Shown here: positions 45,264 to 56,657 of the stretch, piece by piece
Position numbering within the stretch: position 1 is the first letter of the stretch
Layout of the letters: the number at the start of each line of letters is the position of its first letter
Origin: Diorhabda sublineata
Lineage: Eukaryota; Arthropoda; Insecta; Coleoptera; Chrysomelidae
NCBI RefSeq assembly: GCF_026230105.1
Contig: NC_079486.1
Location: 8,804,001 to 8,868,000 of the forward strand
Direction: 5' to 3'
Length of the DNA stretch: 64,000 nt
Translations under genes and position numbers: made by a program
The notes under the pieces: model-generated
What the model was told of the DNA's origin: nothing
Seen by the model: only the letters and a program-made list of their open reading frames with translations
The model's database searches: none

Positions 45264-45452
45264 TGTTGTAAAAAATTACTGAACGTTGTTAAGTTGGCAA
45301 GGATGATTATTATGTCAAGAAAAGATAAAAAAAAATGGTTACTTTCAGATTCAAGTCATTTTGTGTAGTTTTACTTCTAATATAATAAAAGTATAGAAGA
45401 ACCTGTATAAATTTCTTTTATTTATACTATAGAAGAAACTAATATTACAACA
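45264..45452 (+). repeat. 3' LTR of right Copia-A
   Basis: 189 bp. Differs from its 5' LTR by loss of part of AACCCAGCAATTAAG near its start and by the GAAAAGAT block, which it shares with the other 3' LTRs. Confidence 0.92.
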
Positions 45453-45825
45453 AAATCTGTCACACTGGGATTTTCTAGAAAACCAAAATAACTTCACAAT
45501 TTTCAATAATTATTTTGATTTAGTTACATATTCACTCAGAAGTTCAATCAAGACAGATAAAGTGTGTTAAGTAAATGGATTACAAAAACATTTGTGTGAA
45601 GATCAATTATAGAAACGAGCACTATTATGCAAAATCAGAAACAATTTTTCTATATAGAGAAAATTCTAATTTCAAATTAACTTCTGTTAACAATGTGATT
45701 TTTAATTATAAGAAATTTTTTAATCAAGAAAAATGGCAAGTAACAAAAGCAGTTCTATACGATTCCCATTATATTATTATCGAAAAAATTTGAGAGCATT
45801 CATTTGCTATTTTTCAAAGAGCCCA
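45453..45825 (+). other. 3' flank of right Copia-A, unit 1 of a tandem duplication
   Basis: Begins AAATCTGTCACACTGGGATT and includes the frame at 45575-45793 (MDYKNICVKINYR). At 45825 the text TTTCAAAGAGC switches to CCAAGTCTATAG, that is to the gene-side flank, where GAGC is shared by both sides. Confidence 0.8.
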
Positions 45826-46413
45826 AGTCTATAGTGACAACAATTTCAAGCTGCTCATACAATAAAGGAGTGAACAGTATAAAATAGAGCAACAATGAAA
45901 TTGTATTAAAACATACATATAAAATAAACGAAGTAAGGCTAAATCCTAAAATATACACAGATCTTCTTTGAAATAAACAAATTTAGTTCTGTTTAGAGGT
46001 TGAGTAAATACAAAAAGATTATTATCTTTGGAATTTACATAATCTAAATATAACTCAGTAAATACAGGGTGATTTTATATTCGACCGACAATGCTTTACC
46101 ACAGAGAGATCTCAATAAATGATTCATTTTGATATAGGAATCTGAATCCTTACGTGGCCTAGTTGTTGAAACTGGAGCATATTTTGTTTTAAATTGTCTG
46201 AATATTTCTAGTTGAAAAACTAATAACCTTTTATGGAACTAAAACGATCTTTCTTTTTTCTTAATTTCAAAACTTTCCCATTTTCTGAACAATTCTCTTG
46301 TTCATTGGCAAACAGAAACATCATCTAAATAGTTTTAGTTTGAAAATAACAAGGTATAAGACATCAATCAATACAAAATATAAGTCAAAGTTTTAAAATT
46401 TCTATACAAAATC
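45826..46413 (+). repeat. Tandem copy of the gene-side flank, ending in the empty Copia-A target
   Basis: Matches 40846-41441 and then, without any element, passes through TACAAAATCTGTCACACTGG. AAATC at 46409-46413 is present once. This is the pre-insertion form of the Copia-A target. Confidence 0.9.
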
Positions 46414-46860
46414 TGTCACACTGGGATTTTCTAGAAAACCAAAATAACTTTACAATTTTCAATAATTATTTTTGTCCGTACATTAAAATTAGGATTTAGT
46501 TACATATTCACTGAGAAGTTCAATCAAGACAGATAAAGTGTGTTAAGTAAATGGATTACAAAAACATTTGTGTGAAGATCAATTATAGAAACGAACACTA
46601 TTATACAAAATCAGAAACAATTTTTCTATATAGAGAAAATTCTAATTTCAAATTAACTTCTGTTAACAATGTGATTTTTAATTATAAGAAACAAAAGCAG
46701 TTCTATACGATTCCCATTATATTATTATCGAAAAAATTTGAGAGCATTCATTTGCTATTTTTCAAAGAGCATAAACTAGAAAATAATTATAATAATAATT
46801 TCAAATTGTTCACAGTATCCAGTACAAGATGAGTAATTATTGAACTTACCACTGAATTTT
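46414..46860 (+). other. 3' flank, unit 2, with a 93-codon frame
   Basis: Matches 45453-45825 and continues into A4. It holds a 24-bp-type insertion (TTGTCCGTACATTAAAATTA, about 46470-46495) and the frame 46551-46832, which lacks 28 bp after VIFNYKK and so reads QKQFYTIPIILL. The same form occurs at 16971-17252. Unknown product. Confidence 0.5.
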
Positions 46861-49800
46861 AGAGTTGTTCTAATTCAGTCAGAGTAATGATAATCTTTCC
46901 TTTAAGAAATAATCCTTTGATAATTTGCAGTTATTACAAATACCAAAATCAGTAGATATCTTATAAATCACTTCTTCCTGTAGTTTTTTGTATCTTTCGA
47001 CCAAATGGATCAAATTACATATTTTCTTCAATACCTTTAGTGAGTTACTAATTCAATCAAATAACCATTTGATATCAAATTATACGTAGTAATATTTTGT
47101 TTGTTTTGTACAAATCACATAGAAACTAGAGGAGTACATCGAAACCGGCGTCAGACAGTATAATAGTAAGTGTGGTGGTAGCAGTAGGTAGTAGTAAATG
47201 CAGCACACAAATTGTCCTCGCGTACTTTATGAAATAATCAACACTTTTCCATTCAATCAAACGTTTATTCCATAATTGTATCCATTCGAGTTAAAGATCA
47301 TTATTGGAGGTATCTTCGGCTCCATTTTCCAATTCTCCATACTTATACAATTCTAAATTAGGTATGATTGTATCAATCAAGTTCAGAAAGAAATCATTTT
47401 CATTTACGTTTCAAACGATAAGCATTCTCACATCTTATTTGAACGTTTTAGCTAGTCTCCCTTATAATCTATAATATCTCAACCAAGTCACATACAATCA
47501 AAACTTTTCAGAACAGTTCTCCATTACTCGTTTAGTTCGATTTGCACATATAATGTTTAATTTGTACAAAGTGATTAGATTGGTTAAATGGTAATTGCCT
47601 TAAAAATACTTATTTAAAAACAAGTGATAAGACAAAATTCATTTATTAATAATTTATAATAATAAACATCTCAATGCAAAACTTATTTTTATTAGGCTAG
47701 TTTAGAATTTTTAAAAGAAGTCCCTAAAAAGGCAAAACCGAACCATAAGTACATTGCTGATTATTTGAAATATGGTTTTTGTGGTTACTGACACAGATGA
47801 CAACCTGCTACCTCAGTGTGTTTTATGTTTCGAAGTATTTGCTGATGAGAGTATGAAACCTTCAAAACTGTAAAGACTTTTCACAAAAAAAAAACATATG
47901 TATTTCTTTCAATACAAAGAAAAAGAATTCTTAAAGTCAAACTCAATAACGAAAACATCAATTTCTGGTGAGAAAAATAGACAAGCTACATTTGCATCTT
48001 ACCGCCTATTCATGTTGATAGCTAAAAAAGGAACAGAACACTCTGTAGGTTAGAATCTGAAGTTTCATTCACTGAGAAGGAAGCAAAAAAAAATCGGTCA
48101 AATTCACTATTACAGTTTAAATAAAACAAACTTTTCACTTCAACTTGATGAAAGTACTGAAGTTGCTGGCCAGGCTAATCTATTAGCCTTTGTTTTTTGT
48201 TTTCACATTACTTTCATCTTGTTTTTGACTTAAATTGACTAATAATTATAATAAATAAGCATATCCTCATTAAAAACCTATATGTTTGTCTCGAAGATTT
48301 GTTGGTACATGTGTATAGTAAATTTGTATTCAAATAAAACTAGTATTTGATATTATTTCTTTCAAACATTCTATGCTAGATAAAACAAAAACAAATGAAT
48401 ACAGTTACGTAGCAATGTTGCCTAGCTTATATTTTTTCATAAACATTCTCGCCAAAATTATTTTCTTGATCTTTGTTTAGATCAATTGTGGGAAATATTG
48501 TCCATTAACCAAATTTAGTGAGAACTAGAGCCACATTCTTATTGGTTTTTAATAATATTACGATGTATAAATAAATATTTTTGAAACGTAACATGCATCC
48601 AGATAATAAACAAATAATTTGTAAAATTTGACAACATTGAGGTTTACTGTAAGTTGGCTTCAGTTATATTCAAACATGCCAGCTGGGCTAATGTTTTTTA
48701 TACGTCCAAGGTCAAAGTAAACCAAAGTTTCAAACAAAGGAACTTCGGAATTCATTATAATGTTAGAAACGGAATTGGTATCTAGTTGGAAAACTTACTT
48801 ATGTTTAAGTTTTATACGTGAAGATTAAGTGAATGTAGTTTATGTAATGAAGTAAATTTTGACTGAAAATGTATAAATTTTTAAAATTTTGATTCTTATA
48901 GTAGGTATGTACAATTATTTTTCACATTTTCTACACCTTTAACTAAGTAATTTGATAAAAATACTCACGTATACAACACAATGTTTCATGTTGATGAATA
49001 TGCTTTTAAGGTGTTGGCAAGTGTTTGAATATCTTTTTTAATAACAAGTATAAGCACTACACCAATACTGGAAGTAGTTTACAAATAATTTATTTTTAGG
49101 TAAAGCAGCGTGATTTCTCATTAACCAAAATGGCCTCTAATAAAAAAGAATTGTATGTACTCTAACATATTTACTAATTTCGCTATGGTAGCTTGATCTG
49201 AACTGGGCCTGGAAATTTGTAGTGTAACCTCTGTGAATGTCAAGTTACAAAAAAAGAATTATATTATTGAAGTAGCAACAAGAGAACAGCATCTACCCGG
49301 CTTTGAAGATTTTTGCAGTGATTCTATCATTTAGGAAATATTTTTGGAAATTTGATAAAACAATCCCCAACAACACATTTTTTTTTTAAATATTTACCTG
49401 TATATAATGATTGATATAATAGGAGCGTTTGAATGAATTCACATGGGGACCTTTAGTAGTTTTGGAGTACCTACCTTATGGAATTGCAAGATAAAGATCA
49501 TTCAAATGAACTGTGGTATTTCTGCACAATAAATAAATGATAGAAAAGATCCTCGTATTGTTCTGACACATCTTACTTGTTTTATTCATATTTCTGAGGT
49601 AAGAAAATAAAATATTGAGTAATTTTTGATTGGTTTGATTTAAAGAGACTCCACCCCAATTGTGAAGAATAAGTAACTTGTAGTTTACAATGAATTGTTG
49701 AAAAATGTTGCCAGTGAGTTGATATTTGTCTAAATATTAATATTTTTCTAATAAATTTACTCTTAATCAAAATAATTAGTAGTTGCTCATCAATATTTGA

Positions 49801-50165
49801 TATTAAATCATATATTTTGTTAAGTATTTTAGGTGACTTTCTTTGAAAATCTCAAACTAGTCTGAAAAAAAATAACCTTAGCAATGTCATGTTTCCATCA
49901 AATTATTGTCTTTACCAGTTTTTGAATAAGAACTTTCAAGTCACTTCCCATTTCATCACTTTGTACAAATTCAACACTATATCTGCCAATGAAACTGAAT
50001 GAGTAATGAAGAATTTTCCTGAAAAGTCCTGTATGCATATGACTTGGTTAGTGTAAATTTAGCTTAGGGAATACATTGTAATGCAACTTAATGGTTTACT
50101 GCACTCCATGTCTAAGGTATTTTAGAGTTGTTGAATATTGAAGAAACATGTTTGTTTGAATTGGG
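46861..50165 (+). repeat. Repeat module A, copy A4
   Basis: Inverted counterpart of A1 and A2; ends TGGGTGAGGTAATGCCATTT. It contains the T1 palindrome region (47085-47210), the hAT fragment and one copy of the 750-bp block (48535-49260). Confidence 0.8.
47695..48190 (+). pseudogene. hAT transposase fragment, in A4
   Basis: Same ZBED5/SCAND3-like remnant, with QLDESTEVAGQANLLAFV running two codons further than in A3. Confidence 0.68.
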
Positions 50166-51129
50166 TGAGGTAATGCCATTTCTACTGATACATACCCACA
50201 CACTTTTGTTTTGTTTTTTTAGCTTCTCAACAACCAGTTGAAAGTATATTGTTATCAAGTCATTCTAATGGAAGCAAAAACGTTGAGAGAACGAAAAGGG
50301 AACAGTATTCTTTTCAAAACAAGTCCTAAACATCAAAATGTAGGCTTACAGCTGTCCTGTGGAAGGTATCTATTTTATATTAATTATATGTATAAAGAAT
50401 TTTGAGGGGACCACATTTCTTAATGTTTTCGCACATTTGTTCTTAGCTTTTCAACTCTCTGTCATCCTTTACTGTTACGAGATATATAGAATAATTGTAG
50501 ATAAGTATAATTTTGAATATGCCTCTTTTTGTTACTCCTTTTAATTTTGTTGGTACATGTCTTCTTTTTCACCCGATGTATTTTTTATAGATTATCTTCT
50601 AAAGCAGAAGATCAAAATTCATTATTTTCATTATTAAAATGGAGTTTATCACTCCACTCTATCATAATCCTTTTTTTTTTCATGTTTAAAACTCATCGGA
50701 TTGATTCCTTATCATATATAGCTGTCATAACAAATCCTGATCTCATTTTTTACATTGCTGACTTGCTGTACTATTATGACAAAAACTTTTTGTAAATTAC
50801 TGACATCCAACCCAATTTTACTTAGAAAATTGTTGAATTGTTAAACAAGATATTTTCTAAAGCGACTCATTTCTTCAATAATTCACTTTATTTTCTTCAT
50901 TTTCCTGATTTTCATGTCTCTTCTTATTTTAACTCATGCAAGAAGTTATAACTTCATAACTTTCACAGTATGTATTATATCTTAAATATTCATATTATTA
51001 CAAAAATTCATGCGTTTAAAAAAAAGTAAAGGTGGTAGGAAGCTTTTGTTTTTTATAAACATCGCTAGAGTGTAGATTTTCTAAAGATATATAATTTTTT
51101 TCGATATCTTTTTGCTAACCAGAGTTGTA
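50166..51129 (+). repeat. Module A outer flank (right)
   Basis: Inverted relative of 13011-13635 and direct relative of 23930-24650 and 59960-60715. It includes an exon-like stretch after TTTTTTTAG (50220-50370) with two open frames, product unknown; 50390-50580 is present only here and at 13240-13440. Confidence 0.55.
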
Positions 51130-51365
51130 ATTGGACCATTTCGACGAAATTCCAAGTTGCATGATTTGCGAAATTTATCAGTGTAAAGGTGGAAACAATG
51201 TAACGGCTTTTTGTGATGGTTATTGAGCAGCTGTTCCTCTTTATTTATCGAGAACAGATATTAATACATATTTCCATAATGCAGGTACTACAGATGAATT
51301 TCTTCTAAATTTTAATGATTTATTTAATATACTTAAATCTCGTAATAGATTGGCAAAATAAATAT
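51130..51365 (+). pseudogene. P-element/THAP9-like scrap (middle)
   Basis: Near-identical to 24655-24900, including NAGTTDEFLLNFNDLFNIL. It contains the same internal stop (GGTTATTGAGCAG), so decay came before copying. Confidence 0.4.
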
Positions 51366-51699
51366 TTTAAAAATCACTTAGCTCACGAACAAATTATTAT
51401 TATTATATATTTGTAGTAATGTGAAGAGCCATGATGAGGAAAATGATGCTGAAAAGAAGTAAGAATGCTTATCGTTTGAAACGTATATGAGCATGATTTC
51501 TTTCTGGACTTGAATGGTACAATCATACATAATTTCGAATTGTATAAGTATGAAGAAGAATTGGAAAATGGAGTCGTAGATACCTTCAATAATGATCTCA
51601 AATCTGAATGGATATAATTATAGAATAAACGGTTGATTGGATTGCATTGTGACAAATTGTGAAGTGTCAAATAAGCATTAAGAAAACGAATGACAATAT
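51366..51699 (+). other. Spacer with ELYKY-type exon fragment
   Basis: Carries CSNVKSHDEENDAEKK (a copia-linker trace, about 51415-51460) followed by FELYKYEEELENGVVDT and NNDLKSEWI, as at 24950-25200. Confidence 0.45.
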
Positions 51700-53103
51700 C
51701 TGGCTGGCGGGAGGCGCTAGTGTCTATAGAATTGAATTTAATTAGGCATCTGGCCAGCAGGGTGCGCTAGTGTCTATGGAACCGTGTTTAGTTTGGCGTC
51801 TGGCCGGCAGGGGCTCTACTGTCTATGGAATCGTATTTAATTTGGCGTTTGACCGGCAGGAGGCGCTTGTGTCTATGGAACCTTGTTTAGTTTGGCGTCT
51901 ATGGAACCGTATTTAGTTTGGTGTCTAATTGGCGGGGGCGCTAGTGTGTATAGAAATTGAACACAAAGAGAATTTTTATTTAGTTTAACTTGCGGCCGCT
52001 AAGTACTTTCAGTTCGACTATTCCTCGCTAGATGGCGCTAGTTCGTGTTTTAGTTTATCGTTTGGACGGCAAAGGGCGGCAGTGTGTATAGAATCGTGTT
52101 TAGTTTGACGTCCGGCCGGCAGAGGGCGCTAGTGTCTATAGAATCGGGTCTAGTTTGGCGTCTGACCGACAGGAGGAGCTGGTGTGTATAGAAATCGAAC
52201 ACAAATAGTATTTTTATCAAGATCAACTTGCAGCCGCTAGGTACTTCCAGTTTGACTATTCCTCGCCAGATGGCGTAAGTTCGTGTTTGGTTAGTTTGGC
52301 GATCGGTCAATAGAAACGTGTTTAATTTGACGTTTGGCTAGCGGGAGGCGCTAGTGTCTATGGAATCTTGTTTAGTTTGGCGTTTGGCCGGCAGAGGTCA
52401 CTGGTGTCTACAGAATCGTATTTAATTTGGCGTTTTGCTAGCGAGAGGCGCTTTTGTTTATGGAACCGTGCTTAATTTGGAGTCTAGCCGGTAGGGGGCG
52501 CTAGTAACTATAGAATCGTATTTTAGTTTGGCGATTTGTTGAAATAGATTTATATGTCTATAGAATCGTGTTTAATTTGACTTTTGACTAGTGGGAGGCA
52601 CTAGTGTCTATGGAATCTTGTTTAGTTTGGCGTCTGGCCGGCAGAGGTAACTGATGTCTACAGAATCGTATTTAATTTTGCGTTTTGCTAGCGAGAGGCG
52701 CTTTTGTTTATGGAACTGTGCTTAATTTGGCGTCTGGCCGGTAGGGGGCGCTAGTAACTATAGAATCGTATTTTAGTTTGGCGATTTGTTGAAATAGATT
52801 TATATGTCGTGTTTAATTTGAATTTTGGCTAGCAGGAGGCGCCAGTGTTTATGGGAATTTGTTTAGTTTGGCGTTTGGCTCGCTGGGGGCGCTACTGTCT
52901 ATGGAATCGTGTTTAGTTTGGCGTTTGACCGGCAGTAGGCGCTAGTGTCCATAGAATAGTGTTTTAGCTTGGCGATTGGTCGACAGAGATAGATAGTGTC
53001 TATAAAATCGTGTTTAATTTGGCGTTTGGATAGCGGGAGGCGCTAGTGTGTATAGAAATTAAACACAAATAGAATTTTTATTTAGTTCAACTTGCGGCCG
53101 CTA
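51700..53103 (+). repeat. GC-rich minisatellite with CTCF-like cores, main array
   Basis: About 25 units of 49-52 bp. The best units contain TGGCCGGCAGAGGGCGCTA type text (for example about 52114 and 52737). A higher-order block of about 250 bp, five units long, occurs twice in a row (about 52321-52570 and 52571-52820). Two longer units include GCGGCCGC or a variant, with CTAGATGGCGCTAG at about 52026. The array ends AACTTGCGGCCGCTAAG, directly joined to Gypsy. Confidence 0.9.
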
Positions 53104-53466
53104 AGTTTTGTTAAGACTGGTATAAGGGTCCTATTTACCCTTTCCACTTCTCCATTACCTCGTGGGACTTCACAAGTTGTTAACACATGTTTAATATTTT
53201 CTTCTCGACAATATTATTCGAATTTTTCAGAACGGAACGCGGATCCTCTGTCAGATATTATCCTTGACGGGCTTCCAAATATTTTATGCTAAGACAACAT
53301 ATCACTTCTTTCGTCGTGGTTGATTTTGTTGATTTTAGGATGAAACGTTCCTTCTTTCTCTCCTACAGGACGAGGTGATATATTTTACGCTATTTTTCAA
53401 GACAACATGTCACTTCTTTCGTCGTGGTTTATTTTGTTGGGTAAAGCCACACAAATTTGGAAAAGT
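53094..53466 (-). pseudogene. Ty3/Gypsy integrase stub (middle copy)
   Basis: Minus-strand integrase end: LERY-side text is missing, DFSKFVWLYPTK and RGSAFRSEKFE, PRGNGEVEKVNRTL remain. It is cut at 53466, where GGAAAAGTCA joins the Copia-A 3' flank GTGAATATGTAAC. Confidence 0.82.
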
Positions 53467-53551
53467 CAGTGAATATGTAACTAAATCAAAAGTTTTGTTG
53501 AAAATTGTCAAGTTATTTTGGTTTTCTAGAAAATCCCAGTGTGACAGATTT
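53467..53551 (-). other. Remnant of the Copia-A 3' flank
   Basis: Only 85 bp of the usual flank remain, ending GTGTGACAGATTT before the LTR, which ties this copy to the same original insertion. Confidence 0.75.
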
Positions 53552-53748
53552 TGTTGTAATATTCGTTTCTTCTATAGTATAAATAAAAGAAATTTATACA
53601 GGTTCTTCTATACTTTTATTATATTAGAAGTAAAACTACACAAAATGACTTGAATGTGAAAGTAACCATTTTTTTTTATCTTTTCTTGACATAATAATCA
53701 TCCTTGCCAACTTAATTGCTGGGTTACGTTCAGTAATTTTTTACAACA
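53552..53748 (-). repeat. 3' LTR of the fourth Copia-A copy
   Basis: 197 bp with the usual ends and the GAAAAGAT-type block. Confidence 0.88.
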
Positions 53749-53767
53749 CTACCCCTTAAACCAGCAA

Positions 53768-56657
53768 TTAATTTAGACCAATATTTTTAGTACAAAAAAT
53801 ATGCTTGGGATTATGCAGCCCTTTTGTTAAAAGATCTGCTACCAAGTCTTTAATTTTAAATTGTTTTGACAATTCCTGATTGAGGTTGGTTTTAAAAACT
53901 GAGGAATTTGAACAAATTAAAAAATCATCAACATAAAAGGCCACTAGAATTATAAATTTGTCCTTGTTTTGGAAAAATATACATGGTTCAAAACTTGATT
54001 GCTGAAAACCTAAGTCTTTTAAGACATTTTTTACTTTAATATTCCAAATTCTGGAGGATTGTTTTAATCCATATATAGCCTTTTTTAATAAACATACTTT
54101 ATTTTCATTATTTTTTAGAATAAACCCCTCAGGTTGCACCATGTAAATTTCTTCATCCAAGTTTCCGTTTAAAAATGCAGTTTCTACGTCTAAGTGGTCA
54201 ATATCTAAACTTAATTCTACAGATAAAGCAAACAATATTCTTATTGTAGAGTATCTAACTACAGGTGAAAAAGTTTCAAAATAATCTATACCAAAGGTTT
54301 GTGTGAAACCCTTTGCAACTAGCCGTGCATTATATCGTATTTCATTATTTGAATTCCTTTTTAAACAAAACACCCACTTATTTTGCACAACATTTTTGTT
54401 TGATGGACGGTCTACTAAAATCCATGCCTCATTTTTCATTAATGATTCGTACTCTCGTTCCATTGCTTTTTCCCATTTTCTTCGGTCACTTCTTGACATC
54501 GCTTCATCTACGGTCTTTGGATCTTGCTTTTCATTATAAGTTTTCTTATTCATCACATTGTATGAAATGTAACCTTTATAATTTCTTTTCTTTGACACCC
54601 TTCCTGATCTGGTTACAATTTCTTGATCATTAATTTCCTCAAAGTTTTCACCTCCAGTTTCTTCTGGAATTTCATTTTCTTCTTCATTGATATTATTATT
54701 TGATCCTCCACCTTCTTCATTTATGTCACAATCATCCACTCCAGGTTTAGTTTTTGTTTGTAGGTCAACAGTAATTGCTTAATCAGGATCTGAGTTGCTA
54801 GTTTCAGCCTTACAATTATTTATATTTTTGAAAGGTTGATTCAGAAATTCATTAAATTTTACATTACGACTTATAATAATTTTATCTGTATCTGTATCTA
54901 GAATTCTATAAGCTTTACTATTTTCACTGTATCCCACTATAATACCTATTTTTGCTCTTTTCTCTAGTTTAGATCTTCTTTCTTTTGGAATGTAAACAAA
55001 AGCCTGAGAACCAAATGTAATGAAATATGATAAATCAGGTTTCTTTCCGACCCATAACTCATAAGGTGTCTTTTCTTTACTTTTAGTATGTAGTCTATTA
55101 GAAATGTAGTTAGCAGTTGTTACTGCTTCCCCCCAATATTTATGGGGTAAATTAGCATCTAATAACATACACCTTGCCGATTCCATCAATGTTCTATTTT
55201 TCCTCTCCGACACACCATTTTGCTCTGGACAATATGGTGCAGTCGACTGAAAGCTTATACCAAAACTTTTGAGTAGCTTCTGCACAGCTACCCCTGTATA
55301 TTCCCATCCATTATCACTTCTAAATGTTTTTGGATAGACCCCAAAAATATTTTTGACTTCTAGAATGAATTCCTTTAGTTTAATATATACTTCATCTTTA
55401 GATTCTAACAAATAAAGTGTGGTATATCTTGAAAAATCATCGGTTAAAGTCAAAAAATATTTCTTTTTATCTGATTTTTTAGGAAAAGATTTCCTCATTA
55501 ATTTACACATTGTTTTTTCTGACCACAATCATTTATTTTTATGCCAATAGCTAAATCTTTACTTACTATCATTTTTATATCATCCGGGCTTCTGTGACCT
55601 AAACGTCTGTGCCATGTATGTATATAATTATTCATTTCCTCACACGTTTTTACAATATTTACTTTTTCTGAAAACTTGTTTAATTTATATAAACCATTAC
55701 AGTATTTTCCTGTGGCTATAATAGAATTATTAATTTCTATATAATTACAATCATCAAACTTTATGTTATAACCAGCTTTTGTAATTTTAGACACCGAAAA
55801 CAGATTATTGCTTAGCTCAGGTACAAATAAAACATCTTTAAATTTTAAACTTATGCATTTACCTGAAATTTCTGTTTTTACTAAAATATCACCTTTACCT
55901 TTGACTTGCATTTCCTGTCCATTTGCAACTATAATTTTATTTAACTTTGAATAGTCCAATTTAATAAATAATTCTGGATTATTTGACCTGTGACTTGTAG
56001 CCCCTGAATCAATATACCATTCTAGATTATTTTTACTGTTACCGGAAACATTGAAACAAAAAACTGAGTCAGACAACTCATCACCTTCAACAGTTACTTT
56101 GGCATGTTGCTTTCCCTTATTTCTGTCTTTCTTCATGAAAAAACAATCTTTTTTGTAGTGACCTTTTCTATGACAATAATAACATTCTATTTTTTCTTTC
56201 ATCTTCTTCGAAAACTTTTTATTTGTGTTTAATGCCGTCTCTGTTGAACTGGTATCTTCTTTTCTTTTATACTCATCCATTAGTTTTCCCTTTACATATT
56301 CAAGAGTCAATTCATCATCTGGCCCAGCATCTAATGCTGTTACTAATGTGGAATAACTTTCTGGCAATCCATCTAACAATAATGCAGCTACATGGAAATC
56401 CTTAATAGTCTCACCAACTCCTCGTCGTCTTTCAACTAATTCTAGTATTTCTTTAATGTATTCATGCATTGGTTTATTTTCAAGTCTAGACTGATACAGC
56501 TTCCTCAATAAATACAACTTGTTACTTAAATTATTTCTTTCATGTACCTTTTGCAGTTCATTCCACATTTCTTTCGCATTCTTGCATTTATAAATGTGTG
56601 CTATCTGATTGTCTTCGATACTTAATGAAATTGTAGATTGTGCTTTTTCATCTTTAC
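53768..56657 (-). pseudogene. Copia-A gag-pol remnant, fourth copy
   Basis: Frames 55498-56568 (Gag, knuckle, DSGATSH, WHRRLGH), 54779-55528 (integrase: SDNGWEY in place of SDNGGEY, SERKNRTL, SARCM intact) and 53768-54739 (reverse transcriptase with YVDDFLI). A deletion of about 90 bp around 55480-55510 removes the zinc-binding end and the SDICGP start of integrase. Another joins FKIKDL directly to VADLLTKGL, removing the RNase H remnant. A TAA stands at about 54779. It does not share the left copy's SARCM lesion. Confidence 0.88.

Larger units (their letters stand above)
41442..45452 (+). mobile_element. Copia-A element, right full-length copy
   Basis: LTR-to-LTR Ty1/copia element of 4011 bp with AAATC on both sides (41437-41441 and 45453-45457). 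It has LTRs of 189 bp, an initiator tRNA-Met-type primer site and a polypurine tract. The gag-pol frame has one in-frame stop and the family RNase H deletion, so it is defective but the least damaged copy here. Confidence 0.95.
53552..56657 (-). mobile_element. Copia-A, fourth copy, 5'-truncated
   Basis: Minus strand, 3' LTR 53552-53748, truncated in gag at 56657 with the same CTTTAC/ATTCTTATTGG joint as the third copy. The two therefore descend from one truncated ancestor and differ by later deletions. Confidence 0.9.

Noticed and set aside
46551..46832. 93-codon frame MDYKNICVKINYR as a real gene
   Set aside because: Kept only as an unassigned frame: no family match, the 28-bp indel between copies changes its second half, and there is no sign of selection that I can judge by eye.
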